Positions 45,784-56,900 of a stretch of 64,000 bases of DNA are shown here, one piece after another. Position numbers and translations under genes: made by a program. How positions within the stretch are numbered: position 1 is the stretch's first letter; each line of letters begins with the position of its first letter. The notes under the pieces were generated by a model, which did not search any database, was not told the origin of the DNA, and saw only the letters and a list, made by a program, of their open reading frames with translations. The stretch lies in assembly GCA_033398695.1 (NCBI GenBank), contig CM065819.1, positions 9,845,501 through 9,909,500 on the forward strand. The letters run 5' to 3'. Source of the DNA: Orobanche coerulescens. Taxonomy: Eukaryota > Streptophyta > Magnoliopsida > Lamiales > Orobanchaceae.

Positions 45784-46283
45784 TCAACGGCCATTCATGG
45801 GGCCCACTTGTAGCTTTGTGGGACGCAGAGCCTCATCGCACTTCAAGTTATCATCTATAGTGTAGGGCTTTACTTTATTTTCCTTGTAATAGCTAGTTAG
45901 TATTGTAATAGCTAGTTAGTGTTGTAATAGCTAGTTAGTGGTTGCTCAGTTTTTCAATAGCCACTGTTGCCATTAGCCTTTATTTTTCTAAGCCTATTAT
46001 AGGGGGGAAGAGTGTACTGAAGAGTTGTAGTACGAATTGGCTAGTTTGCTGAGACCCTCCTATCCGTGTATGCTTGTAATCATTGTTGCCTATTGTAATC
46101 TTTCATTGTATTAATACAAATCGATTTTCGTCTTCAATTTTGCTGTGCCACTAAAACGCCTCGGCGTGATTGCGTCGCATTAGCACCAACGCTCGAACGA
46201 GTTAGGCGGACGTAGTCGGGTAAATTGACTACTAGCCGCACAGTGCGCGTACATTATATACAAACTATAAGCGCCCCGTGACA
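45745..46283 (+). repeat. E 3' LTR (539 bp)
   Basis: Matches 40488-41007 but starts TTTCAC instead of TGTCAC and has three rather than two 19-bp GTAATAGCTAGTTAG units, which accounts for the 19-bp length difference. Confidence 0.93.
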
Positions 46284-46288
46284 GGTCG

Positions 46289-47025
46289 GCAGTGTGCCGC
46301 GGCCTGGCCGGCGTGTGCCGCGGCACCGTCTGATCGGTCAGTTTGGCGAAAAATGCCACGAGTGTCTTTGCGGCCTGCCCGGCATGTGCCGCGGCCACGC
46401 AGTGCGGCTGCTCGGCGAAGGCCGCCGAAACGCTGCCGGCCGTGACTCGGCCAGAAGCTGCCGAGCACTACCGGCCGTGACTCGGCCAGTGCCGGCGTGG
46501 GCCCAGATTGCCCGTCCATGTCGGCCGCGGCCAACTCCGACGGCCCGAACGACCCCGAAACCCGAACCTGAATAAGAATCGATGATACGGTTACGACGTA
46601 CTCGCAAAGACGAATCTAAGAGCTAAGAGAACACACAATTCCGACCACCCGAAGGCTCGGAATTCGACAACGGAAGTAATTACCCAAAACTTTGGGAAAT
46701 TACGAAAATGGCCCAAAACGTCCGAAAATCACGATACGCAATCGAAACACCAAACGAAAGCTCGCACCATGAATAATAACATTAAATGAACTTACGAGAA
46801 ACTCGAAACAACAGTTTTGGACGAGATTCTCAAGAATCGAACTCAAGTGCGGAAAAGTCGCTAAAAAGCTCGGAACTCAACAAAACGATACCGAAACGAA
46901 CTCGGATGACAAAAAGTGCAGAATTAATCATTCTCGAAATGACGAAACGGTCATGAGCGAGTCGTCAAAACGGACTCCGGCCAAAAAAAGAAATTTACCG
47001 AAAATCGAAAATTGCGGATATTACA
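46289..47025 (-). repeat. D 3' LTR, segment after E
   Basis: Continues GCAGTGTGCCGCGGC as in the D 5' LTR near 61564. It contains D-type palindromes starting at 46293 and 46314 (21 bp apart) and a GC-rich block to about 46560, and ends GCGGATATTACA. Open frames over the GC-rich block (for example 46294-46575 and 46338-46607) have no domain and are probably composition effects. Confidence 0.9.
46293..46400. repeat. D-type palindrome array (TGTGCCGCGGC)
   Basis: Units at 46293 and 46314, then an altered one near 46384. In the D 5' LTR, units are at 61568 and 61589, then 61638 and 61659, each pair 21 bp apart. It occupies the promoter-proximal U3 place held in F by the TAGCGCACGCTA array. Confidence 0.8.
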
Positions 47026-48408
47026 TTCTACCCTCCTTAAAAGAAGTTTCGTCCCGAAACTTAAAACAAGTAGGGAGAAGCAATATCCTGCCAGGAAAAT
47101 TCAACGAGATACGCAAGGAAACGCGTAACTTATGCCCATCGGCGAAACGTTACAAGCAACACAAAGGAATATACGGCGTGAAAACACGCTCCACGACGAC
47201 CAACACAACGTCGCCGTTAGGGATATAATAAAATCAACAAGTGACAAGCGTCATCAAATGGATAATACAATCAAGTCAATTATCCGAACAATCACAAAAC
47301 ATAACGAACGAAAATCAATACGATTGACCAAGCCAACGGTACATCAATCAAAACGCGAGCCAGTCGCTGAACAAATACGGAATTCCACCGCCCAAGGGTT
47401 GGAAGATCGAAAACGAGACTAATTTCCCGAACTTAAGGGAATTAGGAAGGATCCTGAATGCTTAACAATCACAAAACGAGGACGAAAACCGAACAAACAA
47501 ACGACCGAGACAACAAAAATCGAACAATCATGTCCGAAACACAAGGATAATAAAATTCAAACAACAACTCTCAGGATGATCTGGTGAGAACTACAAGACA
47601 TGCATTCCCATAAGATCCACCGGAAAGGGAATAGCGATTGAAAAGTCAGAACGACAAACGAGTTATTCCCAAACAATACCACACTTGTTCGATCAACAAA
47701 AGCAAGGGGCAGGACAAGCTCAGAAATATTAACGAACATAAACGAGTCGACAGAGTCGAAAACACAAGAGTTCCAAATCCGATCCACTTCGAATAAAAGA
47801 ACTAATAGAACCAGATGATGTCACTCCCGAACAAGGTTCACAAGAATCGAACCGAACTCGAAAAAGTCACAGCGATAACCAGATCGACCCACAACAAGAT
47901 CACAGTTCGTTCGGATGATGAAACCGAAATACAGAACAAGTTCATATAGTATCAACGGACATGAGCGAATCGATAGACTGGAGAGAGAAAATACAGAATT
48001 TAAAATAGTATGGGTTTTACCTCCGACCTCGTCCACGAAATTCACAAAAACGGGAGCAAGGTAACACGTCATTAAATAACCGACACATAACGGAACAATC
48101 ACCGATGCACGCGGTCATACCAAACCAAGCTCTGACAGCTCGCACATGCGCGACAACGCAGAAATCACTACGAGGCGATAATATTCAACACCAACACCCC
48201 GCCTCTCACAGGGGGCTAACAGAACAAATGTGTGGAAAGCGAATTAACGCTCACACCGCCAATTCGATCATACTCGGGAGTAAACATCAAAATGACAACG
48301 CGAACATCATACATACATACCCAGCCCTCAAACGGGAATGGATAGGTTTTAAAAACGAATACCTCATTTTAAAAAAAATTTAGAAGAATACCGGTTGATC
48401 TTGAGTAT
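47026..48408 (-). other. D internal region, 3' part
   Basis: Non-coding. On the minus strand it ends with GTTTCGGGACGAAAC (47059-47045) and polypurine TTCTTTTAAGGAGGGTAGAA before the 3' LTR. It aligns with about 52600-53982 of F. Short frames (for example 47132-47422, 48105-48383) are not preserved between D and F. F is inserted at its right end (TSD AGTAT 48404-48408). Confidence 0.85.
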
Positions 48409-49005
48409 TGTAATATCCGCAATTTTCGATTTTCGGTAAATTTCTTTTTTCAGCCGAAATCCATTTTGACGACTCGCTCATGTTCGTCTCGTCATTCCGA
48501 GAATGATTAATTCTACACTTTTTGACATCCGAGTTCGTTTCGGTGTCGTTTTGTTGAGTTCCGTGCTTTTTAGCGACTTTTCCGCGCTTGAGTTCGATTC
48601 TTGCGAATCTCGTTCGAAATTGATGTTTCGAGTTTCCTGTAAGTCCGTTTAACTTTGTTAGACGTGTTGTGAACTTCGGTTTGGTTTTTCGATCACGTAT
48701 CGTGATTTCCGGGCATTTTAGGCCATTTTGTAATTTCTTGAAAGTTACGGGTATCCGTATCTGTAATTGTTGTCTCGACCCATTTCTTGGTCGCGTATGA
48801 TTAATTATGGTATTATGTTTTCATTTCGGGTCGTTGATGTCGTCCGCGAACTTTTCGTCGTGTTCGTTCCGTGCGTTTTCGGAAATCGGGTCGTCGAGCC
48901 CCGGTGGTCAGGTACTGGCCGGACGGTTGCGGGACTGGCCGGACGGTTGCGGGACTGGCCGGACGATTGCGGGCACCGGCCGGACGGGTGCGGCAGGAAC
49001 CGGAG

Positions 49006-49412
49006 TAGCGCACGCTACGGCCGGAACGCTGCGCGCGCTAACCGGCAGGTGTAGCGCACGCTATCGGCTGGCCTAACGCACGCTATCGGGTCTGGGCAGT
49101 GGGGTTCTGAGGTTCTGGACTCGGTCAGGATCGGCAGGTAGCGCACGCTACTGTCGGTCGTAGCGCGCGCTAACCGGCAGGGGTGGCGCACGCTGTCGGC
49201 CGACTAGCGTACGTTACCGGGGCGAGCTGTTTAGTCCAGAGGCTACTGGACAGGTCGGCTAGCGCGCGCAGGCTTCCGGCCGTAGCGCACGCTAGCGGGA
49301 GTCGGGTCGACAGGTTTGGTCGGTGATGCCGGGTCGTGCGGGCCCTGGCCGAGGGTACTCGGCCGATACCGGCCGATAGCGCACGCTAGTCCGGGAAGGC
49401 TAGCGCACGCTA
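49006..49412. repeat. Palindrome array, F 5' LTR, promoter side
   Basis: Units TAGCGCACGCTA and variants start at 49006, 49029, 49052 and 49074 (steps 23, 23, 22) and continue less regularly to 49412, about 12 bp before TATAAAT. Here the motif is in plus orientation with the element. Confidence 0.9.
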
Positions 49413-49423
49413 GTTCCGGCCCA

Positions 49424-49430
49424 GTATAAA
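49424..49430 (+). promoter_or_regulatory. F LTR TATA box
   Basis: TATAAAT, followed by GTGACAGAGCAGTCAC, a small inverted repeat. The equivalent in the 3' LTR is about 54973-54979. Confidence 0.65.
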
Positions 49431-51297
49431 TGTGACAGAGCAGTCACATTTCATCTCGTTTTTCATTTCCTTCCTTCTCCATCCGCGGATGGCGATTCAT
49501 GGGTGACGAAGCCATGTTGTTTAACAACAAATCCATGAAGTTCTTGAGTCCATAACATCAATCAATCGTCCGTTATCATCCTTTGATCCAGCGAATCAAG
49601 GTAATCTTCCTTAGAACCCTAATTTCGTGAATTTGGGAATTTTTGCATTTTCGTTCGATTTGTTCCGTGTTGTTTATTAATTCATGATGGGTATGATTAA
49701 TCTTGGTGGTATTCTTGTGTTTAACATCATTTAATCTATTGTTCTTCGTCGAATCGAAGTATATTTCTTGATTTCCTTCGAATTGACTTTTCGGGGGATT
49801 TGTCCCCGATTTCGTTTTTCATCCATTTTTGATGGATCGATTATGGTTAAATGATGTTGTTAAACATATTCTATGGATTGTATATCCATATTTCAACTTG
49901 GAATTCCGTTTTCGGGTTTTGACGGGACGAATCGTGTTCTTGGCCGTTTTGGGGGAAATCCTTGAACCTTCGTCATTTCTTCTTTGAATTCAGCGGCTTT
50001 GGGTCATACTTTGGAATTCATTTTCGTTGTTATTGTTTTCGTTCGTAGTTCATTGTTGTGGATTCTCGTTCGGTGGGGTCGGCGAGTTCGTAGTCAGTTC
50101 GTGCCAACCTACTTCGGCCGATTCTCCGCATTGTGGTTATTCGAGGCAAGTACCTTGCCCATACTTTTCTCGTTATACGGATATGATGATTGGTGGTCGT
50201 CTTGATGTGTTTGTTTGGTTATTTGAAATGAAGTTTCAAAAGATTTTGGTTTGGCCTCGTTAAAGGCTCTCTTTCAAAACGCGTGTGTGTTTTGTGAACG
50301 TTGTGTTTTGGGAATTGATTATGATTTGATTATTTTGAACGTTGGAGGCTTTGATGATATCCTTGTTGTTTAAAAGTTATGGAATCGTGTATTCCGTGTT
50401 TAATCTTGTTATTGTGTTTTGAAGAATTTGATAATGGTGTCGGATTAGTGGCCATCTCTAGTAAGTATTCTTGATGAACTTACATTCTTAGCATATTAGT
50501 ATTGCATGAGTAACGTGTGTGTGTGTATGCTCACTATGGGTTAGATCCGACGGGGTCTCGGTAGGGGTCCACGGAGGGGTGGATCCGCGAGCTTGCTTTT
50601 AACCACTATGGGTTAGATCCGACGGGGTCTCGGTAGGGGTCCACGGAGGGGTGGATCCACGGTTAATTGTGGTGCATTTTACAAATGTGATTTGACTATG
50701 GCATTTTCCGGAAATGAGTGCTTTTGAACGGTTTTCATGATTGCATGCATTGACTAAGTGTGTAAGAGGTAAGTTGTTCATTTGGCCTACTTGGCTAGGA
50801 TGGCTCTAGAGTATTTTGTTGTTTATGTTTTAAATCCTTTATTTGTGGATTTTGATGCTGGGAGACGAACCTTGTGGTCGTTCTTGTGTACTGTGAGTTG
50901 ATGAGATTTGGGGCTAAAATCCCAATGGTTTTGTAAAAGTCATTTTACGGTTTTGGGGCTAAAATCCCAACGGTTTGGTAAATGTCATTTTTCGGAAAGT
51001 AAAGATTTGAGGCGGTGACCCCTTTTGTCTTGTGGGTTTTGAAAAGTAGGATTTGATAATCCTAAATTGTTTTCTATTAAAACTCTCGATGGCATTCTAA
51101 ACCGTTTTATAAATTACTTCCATTGATTTATGATAGTTCGATTTTGAAATGTTTTCTCAAATTCTTGCCTCATGAAGTACTTTTCGTTTCGTTTGGATCT
51201 TTGAGGATCCTTGGTTATTGTTATTCGTGGAATGTGAATGGTATGGCTCGTATTTGCACTTTGTTCTTGCACTAGCAAAACAGTGGAGTTTTGCTAA

Positions 51298-51315
51298 CCC
51301 CCGAGTATTCGGGGG
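51298..51315 (+). promoter_or_regulatory. CCCCCGA-GTAT-TCGGGGG hairpin, F
   Basis: Perfect 7-bp stem with a 4-nt loop after GCTAA, in the position of the CCCC-UUCG-GGGG hairpin of A0, A and B. It is also in the F 3' LTR (about 56846) and in both D LTRs. Confidence 0.7.
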
Positions 51316-51613
51316 GTGGATGTCTGTTTTTGCATTCAGGTTTTGGAGCATAACACAGGGTCGGCACGAAGGATGATGAAAGATGATCGATACTAATCAC
51401 ATGAGGAACCGTACCTTGTTTATTCATTCAGTTGTACTCTATTTTTTTCCGCTGCTATATTTTCCCGTTGTACGGGTGTGGTTGTATTTTGACCCCCTGC
51501 GTGGGCATGAGTTGTATTTGAGTTGTATGTACTTGTTGAAAGACCAAATCGGTCTACTGAGTCAATTTAGCCTGAAAGGCATGGTTGAGTTGTTATATGT
51601 CGTTACCAGCCTG

Positions 51614-51638
51614 GTAGATTCTTGAGGAAAGGTTCTAC
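51614..51638 (+). promoter_or_regulatory. U5-terminal hairpin, F 5' LTR
   Basis: GTAGATTCTT-GAGGA-AAGGTTCTAC, ten positions with one mismatch and one wobble, 37 bp before the LTR end. Confidence 0.7.
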
Positions 51639-51679
51639 GGCGTGTAATATCCCTGAGCGGATAGGGGGTGTTACATAAA

Positions 51680-51691
51680 TGGTATCGGAGC
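51680..51691 (+). promoter_or_regulatory. F primer-binding site
   Basis: TGGTATCGGAGC, four bases (TAAA) after the LTR. Initiator-Met tRNA type. The D equivalent (58125-58136) has the exact consensus TGGTATCAGAGC. Confidence 0.92.
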
Positions 51692-53947
51692 TTAGGTTGA
51701 GGAAACCTAGGCTGTCGGGTCAAGTCGTGTTGTTTGAGTCTTGTTTCGTCGGATTTTATCTGACTGAGTCGTGTCGCGACGCGTCGTTTGAGTTTGTTGG
51801 TCGTGATTAGTATCGTGGGGCGATCATCATCTTCGTGCGACCTGTGGAAGTAAGTCTCCCTTCTTTGTGTTGTGCCTCGTGTGACACGAGCTATTTTTAT
51901 GATTATTTGTTAAGTGGTGGAATCCTTATGTGGATTTTGATTTCACGATATGTATTTAGTCGACTCTCGTATTTGATTTATACGAGGAGTGTCGTCGCTT
52001 GTGATGTCTTTTTATTGTTGTTTTTGTCCGTTGTTGATGGTTTTCGAACCGATTTGCACGTTTTACAAGTTCTATTGTGGAAGCTTTGTGCTTATACGCG
52101 TTCGACTTGTTCACTAGCCAGTGCGGGAGGGTCCTTAGAGGCCTCGAATGGGGTCAGTGGTTTTGTTCTGAATGTGGTATTTTATCGTTTATTTCCGTTT
52201 AAGGACATGTATTGTCTTGATTTTAAACGTTTTGATTCGTGTACTAGGATTTGTTTTAGTGAACGTCGATATGTGTGAGTTTTGGGCATTCTGGACTATT
52301 GGATTTTTGAAAACCTTGAGTATCTTAGAAAACTAAATTTCGAGACATACTTTTCAAATGAGTTATTTTCTTGTGGTACATCCAAGGTGCCACAATATAT
52401 TTCAAAAAATTTCTACTTCGAGGACCAAAATGCTTTGAGATATTTTCAATGTTTTAGAAATATTTTTATTTAGACCCGAGGGTCGAATATTCTGAAAGTT
52501 TTCACTAAGAGAAAGTGCCTTCATTCTTATCAAATGCGAAATGGTTCTCCAATGTCTCGATAACGATGTTTCACGTTTGTACTTTTTTGAAAGATGATAC
52601 TCAAGATCAATCGGTGTTCTTCTAAATTACTTTCAAAATGAGGTTTTCGTTTTTAAAACCTATCCATTCCCGTTTGAGGGCTGGGTATGTATGTACGATG
52701 TTCGCGTTGTCATTTTGATACTTTCTCCCGAGTATGATCGAATTGGCGGTGTGAGCGTTGAGTCGCTTTCCACACATTGGTTGTGCTAGCCCCCTGTGAA
52801 GGGGCGGAATGTTGGTATTGAATGTTGTTGCCTCGTGGCGATTTCTGCGTTGTCGCGTATGTGCGAGCTGTTAGAGCTTGGTATGGTATGACCGTGTGCA
52901 TCAGTGATCGTTCCGTTATGTGTTGATTGTTTAATGTCTTGTTACCTTGATCCCGTTTTTGTGAATTTCGTGGACGAGGTCGGAGGTAATGCCCGTACTA
53001 TTTTGACTTCTGTATTTTCTCTTTCTCCAGTCTATCGATTCGCTCATGTTCGTTGACACTTTATGAACTTGTTATGTATTTCGGTTTCATCGTTCGAATG
53101 AGTTGTGATCTTGTTTTGAGTCGATCTGGTTATCGATGTGACTTTTTCGGGTTCAGTTCGATTCCTGTGAACCTTGTTCGGGAGTGACATCATCTGGTTC
53201 TATTAGTTCTTTTATTCGAAGTGGATCGGATTTGGAACTCTTATGTTTTCGACTCTGTCGACTAATTTATGTTCGTTGACATTTCTGAGCTTGTCCTGCC
53301 CCTTGTTTTTGTTTGTCGAATGAGTGTGGTATCATTTCAGAATAACTCGCTTGTCGTTGTGACTTTTCAATCGCTATTCCCTTTCCCGTGGATCTAATGG
53401 GAATGCATCTCTTGTAGTTCTCACCAGATCATCCTGGGAGTTGTTGTTTGAACTTTATTGTTCTTCGTGATTCGAACATGATTCTTCGATTTTTGTTGTC
53501 TCGATCGTTGTGGTTCGATCGTTTCATTGTTCGGTTTTTATTGATCTCGTTCCGTGATTGGTGAACATTCAGGCTCCTTCGTAATTCCCTTAAGTTCGGG
53601 AAATTAGTCTCGTTCTCGATCTTCCAACCCTTGGGCGGTGGGGATTCCGTATTTGTTCAGCGGTTGGCTCGCGTTTTGATTGATGTACCGTTGGGTTGGT
53701 CAATCATATTGATTTTCGTTCGTTGTGTTTTGTGATTGTCGGATAATTGACTTGGCAATATTATCCGTTTGATGACGCTTGTCATTTGTTGGTTTTATTA
53801 TATCCCTAACGGCGACGTTGTGTTGGTTCACGCCGTATATTCCTTTGCGTTGTTTGTAACATTTCGCCGTTGGGCGTTAGTTATGCATTCTTGTGTATCT
53901 CGTTGAGCTTTTCCTCGCGGAATATTTCTTCCCCCGACTTGTTTTAA
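51692..53947 (+). other. F internal region, non-coding
   Basis: About 2.3 kb without recognisable protein. A 147-codon open frame at 51835-52278 is also open in D (57990-57547), but it has no ATG start and its differences between copies are mostly amino-acid changing, so it is unlikely to be a gene. The part at about 53035-53420 holds diverged repeats resembling the start of the LTR (shared GACTCGCTCATGTTCGT- and GAGTTCGATTC-like words). Confidence 0.75.
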
Positions 53948-53982
53948 GTTTCGGGACGAAACTTCTTTTAAGGAGGGTAGAA
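53948..53982 (+). promoter_or_regulatory. F polypurine tract and conserved inverted repeat
   Basis: GTTTCGGGACGAAAC (53948-53962), then TTCTTTTAAGGAGGGTAGAA and the 3' LTR at 53983. Confidence 0.8.
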
Positions 53983-56900
53983 TGTAATATCCGCAATTTT
54001 CGATTTTCGATAAATTTCTTTTTTCGGCCGCAATCTGTTTTGACGACTCGCTCATGTCCGTCTCGTCATTCCGAGAATGATTAATTCTACACTTTTTGAC
54101 ATCCGAGTTTGTTTCGGTCTCGTTTTGTTGAGTTCCGTGCTTTTTAGCGACTTTTCCGCCCTTGAGTTCGATTCTTGCGAATCTCGTTCGAAACTGCTGT
54201 TTCGAGTTTCATGTAAGTCCGTTTAACTTTGTTAGACGTGTTGTGAACTTCGGTTTGGTTATTCGATCACGTATCGTGATTTCCGGGCGTTTTGGGCCAT
54301 TTTGTAATTTCTTGAAAGTTACGGGTATCCGTATCTGTAATTGTTGTCTCGACCCATTTCTTGGTCGCGTATGATTAATTATGGTATTATGTTTTCATTT
54401 CGGTCGTTGATGTCGTCATGAACTTTTCGTCGTGTTCGTTCGTGCGTTTTCGGAAATCGGGTCGTCGAGCCGGTGGTCGAGTCTTGGCCGGACGGTTCTT
54501 GAGGCGGCCGGACGATTGCGGGCACCGGCCGAATGGGTGCGGCAGAACCGGAGTAAGCGCACGCTTCTGGCCGGAGCAGCTGCGCGCTAACCGACAGTGT
54601 AGCGCCATATGCTCAGCCTAACGACGCTATCGGAGTGCAGGCGGTGGGGTTATGAGGTTCGGACTCGGTCGGGATCGGCAGTAGCGCACGCTCTTGTCGG
54701 TCGTAGCGCGCTAACGGCGAGGGTGGCGCCGCCGTCGGCCGACTAGCGTGCGCACGGGCGAGCTGTTTAGTCCAGAGGCTACTGGACAGGTCGGCTAGCG
54801 CGCGCAGGCTTCCGGCCGTAGCGCACGCTATCGGGAGTCGGGTCGACAGGTTTGGTCGGCAGGTTTGGTCGGTGATGCCGGGTCGTGCGGGCCCTGGCCG
54901 AGGGTTCTCGGACGATACCGTCCGATAGCGCACGCTAGTCCGGGAAGGCTAGCGCACGCTAGTTCCGGCCCAGTATAAATGTGACAGAGCAGTCACATTT
55001 CATCTCGTTTTTCATTTCCTTCCTTCTCCATCCGCGGATGGCGATTCATGGGTGACGAAGCCATGTTGTTTAACAACAAATCCATGAAGTTCTTGAGTCC
55101 ATAACATCAATCAATCGTCCGTTATCATCCTTTGATCCAGCGAATCAAGGTAATCTTCCTTAGAACCCTAATTTCGTGAATTTGGGGATTTTTGCATTTT
55201 CGTTCGATTCGTTCCGTGTTGTTGATTAATTCATGATGGGTATCATTAATCTTGGTAGTATTCTTGTGTTTAACATCATTTAATCCATTGTTCTTCGTCG
55301 AATCGAAGTATATTTCTTGATTTCCTTCGAATTGACTTTTCGGGGGATTTGTCCCCGATCTCGTTTTTCATCCGTTTTCGATGGATCGATTATGGTTAAA
55401 TGATGTTGTTAAACATATTCTATGGATTGTATATCCATATTTCAACTTGGAATTCCGTTTTCGGGTTTTGACGGGACGAATCGTGTTCTTGGCCGTTTTG
55501 GGGGAAATCCTTGAACCTTCGTCATTTGCTCTTTGAATTCAGCGGCTTTGGGTCATAATTTGGAATTCATTTTCGTTGTTATTGTTTTCGTTCGTAGTTC
55601 ATTGTTGTGTATTGTCGTTCGGTGGAGTCGGCGAGTTCGTAGTCGGTTCGTGCCAACCTACTGCGGCCGATTCTCCGCATTGTGGTTATTCGAGGCAAGT
55701 ACCTTGCCCATACTTTTCTCGTTTTATGGATATGATGATCGGTGGTCATCTTGATGTGTTTGTTTGGTAATTTGAAATGAAGTTTCAAAAGATTTCGGTT
55801 TGGCCTCGTTAAAGGCTCTATTTCAAAACGCTTGTGTGTTTTGTGAACGTTGTGTTTTGGGAATTGATTATGATTTGATTATTTTGAACGTTGGAGGCTT
55901 TGATGATATCCTTGTTGTTTAAAAGTTATGGAATCGTGTATTCCGTGTTTAATCTTGTTATTGTGTTTTGAAGAATTTGATAATGGTGTCAGATTAGTGG
56001 CCATCTCTAGTAAGTATTCTTGATGAACTTACATTCTTAGCATATTAGTATTGCATGAGTAACATGTGTGTGTGTATGCTCACTATGGGTTAGATCCGAC
56101 AGGGTCTCGGTAGGGGTCCACGGAGGGGTGGATCCGCGAGCTTTCTTTTAACCACTATGGGTTAGATCCGACGGGATCTCGATAGGGGTCCACGGAGGGG
56201 TGGATCCACGGTTAATTGTGGTGCATTTTACAAATGTGATTTGACTATGGCATTTCCGGAAATGAGTGCTTTTGAACGGTTTTCATGATTGCATGCATTG
56301 ACTAAGTGTGTAAGAGGTAAGTTGTTCGTTTGGCCTACTTGGCTAGGATGGCTCTAGAGTATTTTGTTGTTTATGTTTTAAATCCTTTATTTGTGGATTT
56401 TGATGTTGGGAGACGAACCTTGTGGTCGTTCTTGTGTACTGTGAGTTGATGAGATTTGGGGCTAAAATCCCAATGGTTTTGTAAAAGTCATTTTACGGAT
56501 TTGGGGCTAAAATCCCAACGGTTTGGTAAATGTCATTTTTCGGAAAGTAAAGATTTGGAGCGGTGACCCCTTTTGTCTTGTGGGTTTTGAAAGTAGGATT
56601 TGATAATCCTAAATTGTTTTTTATTAAAACTCTCGATGGCATTCTAAACTGTTTTATAAATTACTTCCATTGATTTATGATATTTCGATTTTGAAATGTT
56701 TTCTCAAACTCTTGCCTCGGGAAGTACTTTTCGTTTCGTTTGGATCTTTGAGGATCCTTGGTTATTGTTATTCGTGGAATGTGAATGGTATGGCTCGTAT
56801 TTGCACTTTGTTCTTGCACTAGCAAAACAGTGGAGTTTTGCTAACCCCCGAGTATTCGGGGGGTGGATGTCTGTTTTTGCATTCAGGTTTTGGAGCATAA

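Larger units (their letters stand above)
40488..46283 (+). mobile_element. E: Ty3/gypsy chromovirus, short LTRs
   Basis: Plus-strand element of 5,796 bp with TSD GGTCG (40483-40487 and 46284-46288). The empty site is continuous in the D 5' LTR near 61556 (CAGTGGTCGGCAG). LTRs are 520 and 539 bp. Gene order is gag, PR, RT, RH, IN and chromodomain. A coiled-coil Gag N-terminus, a CX2CX3HX4C knuckle and the clear chromodomain suggest a chromovirus distinct from A and B, possibly Galadriel-type; the lineage is uncertain. It is broken by several stops and frameshifts. Confidence 0.95.
48409..51675 (+). repeat. F 5' LTR (3,267 bp)
   Basis: TGTAATATCCGC to GGGTGTTACA. In order: a GC-rich tandem GGACGGTTGCGGGACTGGCC block (about 48910-48990), palindrome array (49006-49412), TATA (49424-49430), GAGGCAAGTA (50141-50152), tandem ACTATGGGTTAGATCCGACG units (50535-50660), a GT run, a CCCCCGA-GTAT-TCGGGGG hairpin (about 51298-51315), TTCAG|G (51339) and a U5 hairpin (51614-51638). 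No genes. Confidence 0.93.

Noticed and set aside
45784..46283. An envelope-like gene after integrase in E, A or B
   Set aside because: In E, integrase runs directly into the 3' LTR. In A and B the space between the chromodomain-like tail and the polypurine tract is only a few bases.
46294..46607. GC-rich open frames in the D LTR
   Set aside because: Four overlapping frames on both strands over palindromic GC-rich DNA; no domain, and similar frames reappear in the other LTR only through duplication.
51835..52278. 147-codon frame in F, open also in D (57990-57547), as a conserved gene
   Set aside because: It begins at GTG with a stop upstream and no ATG near the start. Differences between the copies are mostly amino-acid changing, as expected of non-coding sequence. 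No domain recognised.
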